A DNA stretch of 64,000 bases, taken from Diadema setosum (taxonomy: Eukaryota; Echinodermata; Echinoidea; Diadematoida; Diadematidae). The stretch lies in assembly GCA_033980235.1 (NCBI GenBank), contig CM067075.1, positions 12,064,292-12,128,291 on the forward strand, in the 5' to 3' direction. Numbering within the stretch: position 1 is the stretch's first letter; every line of letters begins with the position of its first letter. Under the pieces are notes generated by a model, which had not been told where the DNA came from, ran no database searches, and saw nothing but the letters and a program-made list of their open reading frames with translations. Below, in pieces: positions 39,918 to 52,378 of this stretch. A program made the position numbers and the translations under genes.

Positions 39918-42561
39918 ACTACTCATGCGATTGGAAGCTCCTGAGCAATTCTCGTAATCACGCTTTGGATGCTATCGTAGCAGACTGTGTTCTCTGCTTA
40001 TTGCAAACAACAACAACAAACAAACAGTGGCAACAAACATAACAAAACAACCCCTCCCCCCCCCAAAAAAAAAATACCCCCCCCCAAAAAAAAAAATACC
40101 CCCCCCCCCCAAAAAAAAAAACAAAAAAACCCGAAACCCGAATAAAGCCTGCTTAATAATCCTGAACACAACCCCTTTCAGTTACATGGTGGTGTATGTA
40201 CAACTCGCGTATGAATGATTTGAAAGTTTGTTTCATTGCTGGCGAAAACCGATGTTCCATACTTTCGAGTTTCAAGTACATTCAATGCATAGCCCACCAT
40301 GGTCAAGTTGACGAATATCAGAATAAAGATCGAGCTAAAAAGTATCCTCCAAATGGGACAAGAATAGCGAAATGATAATGTATTCATCACACGAAATGTT
40401 TCTTATGTTGATGGTGTTGTTACAGCTCTTACCAGAAACAGAAGTCGTCCCGCCCGGAGTGGCTGTAGTCTTGACGGTGGTCGACTCTTCGGGTGCCGAC
40501 GTTGAATGCTCTATGACGGTCGTCGTTTCTTCCATACTCGGGGTGGTTACCGTTGTCGTTCGAGCTGACGTCCAGAAGGTAGTTGATATACCTATCAATA
40601 TGACATCATCATGTAAGTTATAGTTATGATGATAATAATTCCTAGTCTTTATACAGCGCATTTCACATTATCTCAATGCGCTTTTTGGACTATTATTACC
40701 CTGGCCACTGGAAACAAAAGGGCTTTTTACACTTGTGTTTCTTAACCCCGAACTTTCTCTGACCCAGGACTATCGTTAGTCCCGTACCAATTTTTTCAGC
40801 TTTTTACACTTGCCAATTAGTCCCGTACTATCTCTTGTCCGGGGCTAAGGAGAAAACTGACCTTTTTACACTTGTATTTCTTAGCCCCGGACTTTCCAAA
40901 CCACATGAATATTCATAATTACGCTGTGTACTGTACACGTACACGCACGCACCGGCAGCACTTGACTACCTCGTTTCTGATTGGTCAGTGAGGGTCGGAC
41001 TTCGTCTCCGTCGCTTAGCCCAGGATTATTTTTTCGTTCTGTTTACACTCACTTGCTTGGCACCGCAATTGCGGTGCTAACCCCTGCTATTTTGCAGGGC
41101 CAGATAGTACCGTACTATCGGTGGGGCTAGCCCACTTTGGCAAAAACGAGTGTAAACAGAAAGTGGGCTAAGGATAGTCCCGTACCAACGGTGGGGCTAA
41201 GGCCCCCCCCCCCCCCCCCTTAGCCCCACCGTTGGTCCGGGGCTAAGCAAAATTTTACAAGTGTAAAAAGCCCTTAAGTTTCCAACCAGCACTGACAACA
41301 GTGCTCACCCTCCACTCCCTGGGGAGCATTCCAGCCTGTCGCAGTCATGGCACACACATGTTGCTGATCAACCAACAAAAGCTTTCTCATCCTACCAGGT
41401 ACCCATTCATACTCCTGGGTGGAAAGCAGCAATGTGGAAATAGCGTCTTGATGAAGGACAAACGTGACGGGCTTCCCATGGGCTCGAGCACGATTCTTAC
41501 ATACCAGGCTCATGTTATTCAGAGACGAGCTCTCTTACCCACACATGAAAAAGGTGCAGTTTGCGCTGACTGAGTGCTGTTGCGTAACATTATACTTTTG
41601 GAGACGTAGACAGGAATGGCGAAAGATGACGTGGTGTATTTGTCAAATGGTATACCTTTGAGTTTTGCCTTCGTGGACATACTATAATATCAGTGCTAAC
41701 ATCATCAGGTCAAGTATTTCTCTCCAGGCAATTTCATGGTCGAAAAACGTGATTCTTTTAAAACTAAATAAAAAACAACAACAAAAGGAACAAGCACACA
41801 AACACATACGCGCGCACGCACATGCACACACACGCACACACAAAACGCGTGGTAAGTGGTATGAAAACTTCTTGGCTTCCTATAATTTGGTTGACGTTCT
41901 CATAGATACTCTTGACGCGATAGACGGGGCCAGAAGAACGGAAAAGTTTCTGCATCCGTGTCGGTATTTCGCCGAAAGACCAGACATCAGCGAGACACGG
42001 TTTTAAAAATAAGAAGCAAGTGTTCAAAGTCATAACTTATTCTAATCAGAGTCATCTCAACACGTTTGTACGCAAATGGGGTGCATTGTTGGTTACATGG
42101 CGGATAAAATAAAAACTTACCCGACTGTCCAGGAGATGTCGCTTCTGAAAATGTGACAAGCGAGAGAGAGAAAAAAACAACAACATATGCTTTTGTAATC
42201 AATTTCTAACCGTCGTTGTAGAGAGCTGAGATTACAAATGTATTGTAAAAGATAAATAAAGCACTTTCCGGGACTTAGATGACAATTTATTGTATATATT
42301 GATGATGGTAAAGTCAGATATGATTGGGAAACAGTATCCTTGTGGTATAACATGATGAAAAACGAGCAGTGGCGTAGCACAATTCGCGCAATAACAAATT
42401 TTCAGAACAGTTGTACTTTGAGCAATAGTCAGTTTCTTGATTTAGTTGGCATGTTTTGCTCTGCGTGTACCAAAATGTTATTTCGTGGTTATCTTGTCAC
42501 TTAATGGTTGTGCATTGGTTATTCCTGTTGCCAGTCACGTTTTGGCCAACAGGGCTAGTCT

Positions 42562-42592
<31 letters not shown>

Positions 42593-43074
42593 GCAGGAAT
42601 GCTTTCTGGTGTACAGTCCGTTTGATTTTGATAGAGATCCAGTATGGTGAAGTAGTGTCATATCCATTGTGTCTAATTTGGTGTGAATCTAGAAATGATT
42701 TCCGAGATGTTAAGAGATACATTGTGAAGGAAGCCCGTTAAACACGAAAAGTATGCCTTGATCATCTCCCTTGTACTATTAGAAGAGATCAAGGGCAATC
42801 CTGCTCGTTGGTTTGCGAGTCGTTCAATTTTTCAAAAAAAATCCAGCAAAGTGCAGTCGGTGCGATGTCCATCTTGTGCGCATGGTATTGAAGCACAGAA
42901 TTACTATATGAGAATGATTTTTGAAGAAAACCCATGGAACCAAAAAAAAAAAAAAAAAAAAAACCATCATCAACAAAAACTTTGTTTGTCTTTTACAATA
43001 CATTTGTAATCTCAGCACTCTACAACGTGATTGCAGCGTTTGGCGCTTCGCTGTGGACTTGAGCTTTAAAAGAA

Positions 43075-43126
<52 letters not shown>

Positions 43127-46100
43127 ACTTATTTAATGTTTCATGGTATTTGACCAAACCGAGAAAACCTAATATTTTTATGAAAATACAATGTATTACC
43201 TGGAGGAGAGGTACCTCTCGTGGTTGGAGCCAGAGTGGGTCCTGCGGTAATGTACAAACAAAGGTTAAAATAAATCCATAGCAACCTTTTTAATGAAATT
43301 GATCTTGCCATAGCTAACAACTTAAAATGCTCTGAGTTCACTTATTATACCGTTCATAGCGCACGGAGTGAATGCAATGTGTCTTATAATCTATACATGG
43401 ATAAAGAATCAAATGATTAGAAATAAATCATAGTATATTCCTTTTCTGCGTAACTAGAACTTTTAAGGATCACGACAGAGACGTTAGATAGAACTGCTTG
43501 AATTTTAATCCTGAACGAGAATTTTCCGTTTGAACTCACAAGAACTTGTCCAGATAAGAGTGTCGTTTTTGAATAAGTCACTTAAAGTGCACCTACCCTG
43601 ACAACCGTAGACCTCGATTTCATTTCCCAGATTAAGTACATCTCCAAAGGTTGCTCCGATAGCTCGCACAGACCCCAATTCGGATGGAAGCCAGAGGTTC
43701 GTTGGAGCAGAGTCACTCAACGAAAACGTCACTTCGCCCTATGAAGAATACAAAGAAATTAATCAGTGCATTAATACAAGTTTCCAATTGATTCTGGACC
43801 AAACAATGTTCAGAAAATGCGAATGCAAATCTAGAAAATCAAATATGTTTGAAATACGACTGCAATAAAGGGGTGACATAATGATATGTTTCCAAGAAAG
43901 ATAACAAGTTTTAGTACGATGAATCAGAGAAGACGATCAGTAGAGATTTGACAGCTAGGACTGTTACACTGAAAATAGAGGATATGGTTAAGCCTTTCTC
44001 TATCATTCATGGTCGTTGGATATCGTATACAGTGCTTTAGGGTTGTACGTGCAAATCAACACTCAAAGAACATAATGGGTTAATAGAAGATACAGGCGAA
44101 ATACCGCCCATTTCCTTTTATAACGTATTAATACAAGAAGTGGTAAAGTATGTTCTGTGTAGAACAAGGGAATACTTGTCTATTTAGGATTTACCTGACT
44201 CTCTGACTCTCCCGATCCTGAACCGGAGAAGTCACCAGATCCTGATTCTGTGCTCTGTGCAGGAACAATAATCCATTCATCTCCTTCGGCGCGCTTGATC
44301 CTGAATACTACTGTAGTCATTGTAGGGAAGCTGCTGGCAGGTAGTTTGATTCCTCTGATAGTAGTAGGCTGACTGAAACTGGCTTCGTATGTCAAGGTAG
44401 TGACTTCTTGCAATGGCTCTTGTGGCTCGTAGCATTCTGAAAAGAATGGTCAATCGTTCGTCTCAGTTATTGAGCAAAATATTTTGGCCATACCATAGCG
44501 TTCCACTACCGTTGATGTTTATACCAATGGGACATGAATCATATTAGAATGGAATGGAAATTATCTGGTGCTGTTGTTGGTTGTTCAGTTGCTCAAGTGG
44601 TATATGTGATGGTTGACTGAGTAGCAGTTGTCTCCACTACTACCACTTTAGTTGTTGGTGCAGATTTTGTTTTTTGGATACATAACAATGTATTGTATTG
44701 TAGCGTTGACAATCTCCTAAGTCTTAAAATGCCACCAGTAGTCAATCTAGAACATTATTCTCAACTAAATTCCATGCTTTAAATTGGGATAGCAGGGAAG
44801 TGTTAACTTACGAGATTAATTTATAAAGAAAGCTCATTTGCCAGAGAGAGGAAAAAAAAACAAACAGAACAAGGCTTTACCCATCGCTGTAGTCTGAGCA
44901 GGGATAGTAGTTGTAAGACTTGTGGTCTCCTCCGTCTTAGTAGTACCCATTGGAGTTGTTGTGGTAACAGTTGTGGTGGTAGCTTCAGTGACCGTTGTGG
45001 GTTTCGACGTGGTGGTAGGTATAGTTGTAGTTACAACGGTTGTAACTACTGTTGTTTCCATACCCGTTGCTGATTTATCAAAGAAAAGTACATCGGAAAT
45101 CCAAGATGAAAAGCTCACAGTTCTATTTCAATTTAAATTCAATTCATTGATTTCACAAAAGCAATACAGCCAATATTGACAATAATTAACAATGCAGAAA
45201 GTGTAGCGTGATTTTTTTTTTTATTTTTTTTTTTTTGCTGGAAGTTGAGAGCACTGTAAAGTGCAAGAGAAATGAGTGAAAAATGTATAGACATAACTTT
45301 ACCAAATCAATAACCTGCCAATTATCTTTTTGTGATCACACAAATTCCAAAGTTGATATCCTGTTGCAATATATCAGCAGCTAGTGGTTAAATTTAGTTG
45401 GAGAAATGAATAGATAACATACAAGAACAAAAGAGATGAATGAGGACTTCTTCAGCGAACAAAGAAATGAAATTACCCGTTTCAATACATCCTCTGAATG
45501 TCACCGTCAATTCCGAATCTGCCACGTTGTAGTCGTCAGGAAGGGTGATTTCGAAATAAACTTCATTCAAACCAGTCAAGGGTTCAAGCTCGTACATTCC
45601 TGAAGTCTGATCGTCTCGGGGTTCAGCTGTAAAGTTGCGTTCAACCTCCCATCGCTGGACGAGAGGACACGAATTGTAACGCTATCGGAGGTGAACCATT
45701 GGTTGTGCGTATGCTGACAGCTGATATCTTAATCGTCAGGTCTGAGGTGTCATCGACTGATTTGACAGTGACCTTCACTGTCCTCTCTGAAGTAGGTTCG
45801 CTCCAAAGGTTGGTTTTATTGTTGTCAAGTAAAACTTCCAATTTAGTTTCAAGATCCACGCCATCCAGTGGTTTTCTGCAAGCAGCTGATAAATAAAAGA
45901 CATGTCTTGGGTGTAGACGGGCGTGACGACGAATTTGTAGGGTACAATATTGTTAAGTGAACAGTAACACGTTAAAAGTCATTGAGAGAGATATTAACAT
46001 ATGCATTTTAGTCATTCGTTTAGTTAAGCAAACTGGGTTGCTGGATAGCATAAAGCAGAATGTAGATGAAGGAAGAGGTTATGCTAACATGAAAGAGTTG

Positions 46101-49100
46101 AGTGACCGCCTTCTAGTTTTACATGACATAATTCAGGTTTTACGTCTTTGGACACGAGTCTTGGCAAAATGGAAGTGAGAATATACCTGGCGTTGTAGAT
46201 TCCTGTCGTGCTGTTGTGGTCGATGTAACAGTTGTCTGAGTTGTTGTTGTTGCTTCAGGAGTGGCAGTAGTTTCCTCTGCTACTGCTGTTGTTTGCTCGG
46301 TTCCTGGAGTAGTAGTCGTTGTCGCTCGCGTTCGCGTCCTTGTTGTAACTTCTGTGAAAAAGGAGAAAACGACACACATGTATCTTTCACTCAGTGTTTT
46401 TGACAGTTGAGAGACTTTTGTTTTTAAAGGGAAGACTTATAGCGAAGAATAGTCGAAACCAGTTGATCTTAAAGCAATTATCATTTAGTGATATCTGATT
46501 TTCTTTTTTTACTACATGTTAATTCAAAAAAGTTAGAAATAAATGGAGACTTAGACCTACCTGACTGACCCAGAGTTGTCGTTTCTGTAAATGGTGAGAT
46601 AAAAAAAACCAAAAAACCATGAGAACATTGTAGGTAAGGATCGAATACAGTCGTATTAGACAGAGCTGAAATATCAAATATGGTCATAAAAGACAAATTA
46701 CGTATATAGTGCTTTCCATGACTTAGATAATGCTCCATTGTGTATAGTTTCTTGATGTTCGGAAATTCCAGATGTAAACTGAAAAACAGTGTCTTTGTTT
46801 TTGATGATGATAAAAAATAAGGTTTTCTCATTAATACAATGGGATTGGGATAGGGAGGATTGATGACTTTACATGATGAATTTCTTAAGAAAACTCATTG
46901 AATCGTAGAGGGAAAAATAAAAAAGAAGAAGGCTTTACCCATTGCTGTAGTCTGAGCAGGAGTAGTAGTAGTAAGACTTGTGGTCTCCTCCGTCTTAGTA
47001 GTACCCATTGGAGTTGTTGTGGTAACAGCTGTGGTGGTAGCTTCAGTAAATGTCGTGGGTTTCGACGTGGTGGTAGGTACAGTTGTAGTTGTAACGGTTG
47101 TAACTACTGTTGTTTCCATGCCCGTTGCTGATGTATAAAACAAAAGTACATCGGAAATGCAAGATCAAAAGCTCACAGTTCTATTTCAATTTAAATTCAA
47201 TCCATTGATTTCATAAAAGCAATACAGTCAATATTGACAATAATTAACAATGCAGAATGTGTAGCGTGATTTTTTTTAATTTTATTTATTTTTTTGCTGG
47301 AAGTTGAGAGCACTGTAAAGTGCAAGAGAAATGAGTGAAAAATGTATAGACATAACTTTACCAAATCAATAACCTGCCATTATCTTTTGTGATCACACAA
47401 AATTCCAAAGTTGATATCCTGTTGCAATATATCACAGCTAGTAGTTAAATTTAGTTGGAGAAATGAATAGATAACATACAAGAACAAAAGAGATGAATGA
47501 GGACTTCTTCAGCGAACAAAGAAATGAAATTACCCGTTTCAATACATCCTCTGAATGTCACCGTCAATTCCGAATCTGCCACGTTGTAGTCGTCAGGAAG
47601 GGTGATTTCGAAATAAACTTCATTCAAACCAGTCAAGGGTTCAAGCTCGTACATTCCTGAAGTCTGATCGTCTCGGGGTTCAGCTGTAAAGTTGCGTTCA
47701 ACCTCCCCATCGCTGGACGAGAGGACACGAATTGTAACGCTATCGGGAGGTGAACCATTGGTTGTGCGTATGCTGACAGCTGATATCTTAATCGTCAGGT
47801 CTGAGGTGTCATCGACTGATTTGACAGTGACCTTCACTGTCCTCTCTGAAGTAGGTTCGCTCCAAAGGTTGGTTTTATTGTTGTCAAGTAGAACTTCCAA
47901 TTTAGTATCAAGATCCACGCCATCCAGTGGTTTTCTGCAAGCAGCTGGTAAATAAAAGAAATGTCTTGGGTGTAGACGGGCGTGACGACGAATTGTAAGG
48001 TACAATATTGTTAAGTGAACAGTAACACGTTAAAGTCATTGAGAGAGATATTAACATATGCATTTTAGTCATTCGTTTAGTTAAGCAAACTGGGTTGCTG
48101 GATAGCATAAAGCAGAATGTAGATGAAGGAAGAGGTTATGCTAACATGAAAGAGTTGAGTGACCGCCTTCTAGTTTTACATGACATAATTCAGGTTTTAC
48201 GTCTTCGGACACGACTCTTGGCAAAATGGAAGTGAGAATATACCTGGCGTTGTAGATTCCTGTCGTGGTGTTGTGGTCGATGTAACAGTTGTCTGAGTTG
48301 TAGTTGTTGCTTCAGGAGTGGCAGTAGTTTCCTCTACTACTGCTGTTGTTTGCTCGGTTCCTGGAGCAGTAGTCGTTGTCGCTCGCGTTCGCGTCCTTGT
48401 TGTAACTTCTGTGAAAAAGGAGAAAACGACACACATGTATCTTTCACTCAGTGTTTTTGACGTTGAGAGACTTTTGTTTTTAAAGAGAAGACTTATAGCG
48501 AAGAATAGTCGAAACCAGTTTGATCTTAAAGCAATTATCATTTAGTGATATCTGATTTTCTTTTTTTACTACATGTTAATTCAAAAAAGTTAGAAATACA
48601 ATGGAGACTTAGACCTACGTGACTGACCCAGAGTTGTCGTTTCTGTGAATGGTGAGATAAAAAAACCCCCAAAAACCATGAGAACATTGTAGGTAAGGAT
48701 CGAATACAGTCGTATTAGACAGAGCTGAAATATCAAATATGGTCATAAAAGACAAATTACGTATATAGTGCTTTCCATGACTTAGATAATGCTCCATTGT
48801 TTATAGTTTCTTGAAGTTCGGAAATTCCAGATGTCTTTGTTTTTGATGATGATAAAAAATAAGGTTTTCTCATTAATACAATGGGATTGGGATAGGGAGG
48901 ATTGGATGACTTTACATGATGAATTTCTTAAGAAAACTCATTGAATCGTAGAGGAAAAATAAAAAAGAAGAAGGCTTTACCCATTGCTGTAGTCTGAGCA
49001 GGAGTAGTAGTAGTAAGACTTGTGGTCTCCTCCGTCTTAGTAGTACCCATTGGAGTTGTTGTGGTAACAGCTGTGGTGGTAGCTTCAGTAAATGTCGTGG

Positions 49101-52100
49101 GTTTCGACGTGGTGGTAGGTACAGTTGTAGTTGTAACGGTTGTAACTACTGTTGTTTCCATGCCCGTTGCTGATGTATAAAACAGAAGTACATCGGAAAT
49201 CCAAGATGAAAAGCTCACAGTTCTATTTCAATTTAAATTCAATTCATTGATTTCATAAAAGCAATACAGCCAATATTGACAATAATTAACAATGCAGAAT
49301 GTGTACCGTAATTTTTTTATTTTTTATTTTTAGCTGGAAGTTGAGAGCACTGTAAAGTGCAAGAGAAATGAGTGAAAAATGTATAGACATAACTTTACCA
49401 AATCAATAACCTGCCAATTATCTTTTTGTGATCACACAAAATTCCAAAGTTGATATCCTGTTGCAATATATCAGCAGCTAGTGGTTAAATTTAGTTGGAG
49501 AAATGAATAGATAACATACTAGTCCGGCAGCCAAACCCTGATTTTGGGGCTAAGGTTGCATTGGAATGTTATAGTTTTTTTTTAAGTGATATTGAATGGT
49601 TAGACCTTCTATTTTATCAATCCACATGCTGGAGCTCTCTCAGCATTGAGCAATTTGAGATATACGCGGAAATCCAAGATGGCCGCCGGCGGCCATCTTG
49701 AAAATGCTATTTACTTACTTTTAACCCCCTAGCACATCCAAAATGGGCATTAAAGGTTTTTTAGGGATGGAGAATTCAAATCTGAGGTTAGTTTCAGGAT
49801 ATTACTATGTTTTGATGTCTTAAAATAAAATGGCGTCCATTTTTCAAGATGGCCGCCATCAACATGCTGTAGTGTAGACTTTATATGTAGAATCGCGCAA
49901 AGACTTGACTTATCATTTAAGTTTTCCCCTTTTTTTGGACAGGGGAGGTGCATAATGTAAAAAAAAAATATGATGATTAAGGCCTAAAGCTTAGATTCAT
50001 TGATAAAAACAATACAGGTTAATCCTGTTATAATGTAGTCGCTTATAACGAATGACCGCTTACAACGAAGCAATGCTAGCTGAGTCCCGATTCTCTGTAA
50101 ATACAACCGATTCGCATACAATGAAATTCGCTTATAACAAAGTATTTTATGTGATCCCAAGCATTTCGTTTGAACTGGATTCGACTGTAGTATTATCAGA
50201 ATTACTGTATTTCAAAATAGTCATGTTGCTTTTCTGTATACATTGGTATACACATAATTTCAAGGTTTCTTTTTGATATGATTTTTTTGAATACTTCTGC
50301 TCTGTAACGGCTCATTATTCTTGTCACAATGAGCAAACGAGAGAGACAAGAGATATTACCAGCCATCCAGAAGAAACAGATGAAATAGATGCATAAACAG
50401 TATCTTCAGGAAAAAGACTGATATTCAGGAACATGATCCATACATCTGAACCAAATAAAGTAGTAGACAAACTTAAATATTTGGTTCTTGCTAGAACAGA
50501 AGATCTGTTTTATCACCTCTGCCTGTAGTGCCTGTAGCAGTATAACCAATGGTGACACTACAAGGGAACAAGCACTTCATTCAGGTAGGATTGTTGAATT
50601 GTTTCACACTACTCTTCAGCAAGGACAGATCCTCCAACAGCAGGGTGATGTAAAAAAAAAAAAAAATCTTCAACCGTCATTAGGGTTCCAGTTTGATCAT
50701 TATATTGTATCACTCAAAAGAGATCACTTTCAAAACAATCAAGAAGTATTTTAAAAAATCATATCAAAAAGATACCTTGAAAACGTTTTCCAGTTTGGGG
50801 GGGGGGGGTCAAGGTCATGCCACCCCCCTTTTTTTTTTGGGGGGGGGGGGGGGCGGCTGTATTATGAGGGAGCGAAGCGACCGAGCCGAGCGAGCCGAGC
50901 GAAAAGAGGGAGGAGGGTTTGTCCCCCTCCCAGGGTGAGAAATTTTTGCATTTTTATGTTGTAAATGGCACAATTTGATGCGTGTTTTTGCGCGTCTTAT
51001 GGACTTGAAACGGCCACACTTGTTTAATTAAGGGAGCAGGATATTTAGATGTCGATTATTATTGAACAACTTGCCTATAAAGACATTAATGGTAGCATTT
51101 GAATAAACTTCTTGTATTAATTAATGAATTTCATGAACGCTGTCTCTTGTAAAGCAATCAAACAGAAAAGGCATGCACACGTCGAGGGTGTACATTCTCC
51201 TTCCACACTGCTAGGTGATTTTACATTTTCAGACCTGAAATTCAGCGATCTGGTGCAAACTTTTGTTGCAATACTTGGAGTTTTTTCTAGCTCCCTCCCC
51301 CCCCCCCAAAAAAAAAATAATGGAAACAATTAGGGTTTTTTTCAGGGAATTGTTAATAGCAAAATCACGGGATTTAGCTATTATTCCACATATGCATCAC
51401 CTGTGTGTATGTACAAAGTCTAGAGGGGGAGGGTGTGGGAAGGGGATGCCCCCTCCCACTCGACGGAGCTATTGAGTTTTTAAAACTGAATTAACGCGAT
51501 CTGAAGCACACTTTTTGTGGGAAATTCGGAAATTGCCATTCCCCAAAGTGTACTTAGTCTATAAAGGGGACCAATCAACGGAAGGGTGGCAAGATACCTC
51601 TCCCATATTCGAGGGAGGTTTTGTTTTGTGTTTTTTTTTTCATTTTTAGAACTGAAATTCAACAATCTGGCGCACACTTCTGTTGGGATATCTGAAAATT
51701 TGTCAAATAGAGAAGTGCAAGTCTGCAGAAGGAGACATAGCAGGATGATGTGGGAGGGGATAAGCCCTATTCTCCCTCCTACATGAGGGAGATTCTGTAT
51801 TTTCTGATTGCAGTTAAACGTTTTTGTGTACACATTTTGTGGTACACGTATATGTTTGGAAAACTCGAAGTGTAGCCATAGTCTACTTGTTTGCACGGGA
51901 GGGGGGGGGGGAAATGGGGAGAAAGCGTGGGAGAGTGCTATCCTCATCCTCCCCGTACAGGGAGCTTTTGCCTTTTTAAAATTGAAATTGAGATCTATAT
52001 TTCGTATACGCATATTATGGAATATTTGGGAAAGTATTTAAAAAAAAAATGATCGGGGGAACCGAGAGAGGAAAGGGTTGATTAAAAGGGGATATTCCCC

Positions 52101-52347
52101 TTGTACATGACGGAACTCTTGATTTTTTCGGAATGTAAGTGATAAGTCTTGTGCACTCAGAATTATTCAGAATCTTAAGGGGGCGACTGCCACATCCCCC
52201 CCCCCCCCCATCCTCCTCCCCCTGCTTTTGCTATGCTGGTGCTTAGACGGGAACTTTATGTAAGGGCGGAATCTTGGGATATTCATATTCATGGGTATTT
52301 TGATTTTTCCCCGATTTTTTTCCTTTTTTTTCACGAACCAAAAGTAT

Positions 52348-52378
<31 letters not shown>

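Noticed and set aside
50488..52041. Open frames inside the long-TIR element as a transposase
   Set aside because: All shorter than 180 codons, interrupted by homopolymer runs and repeats, with no catalytic motif seen.
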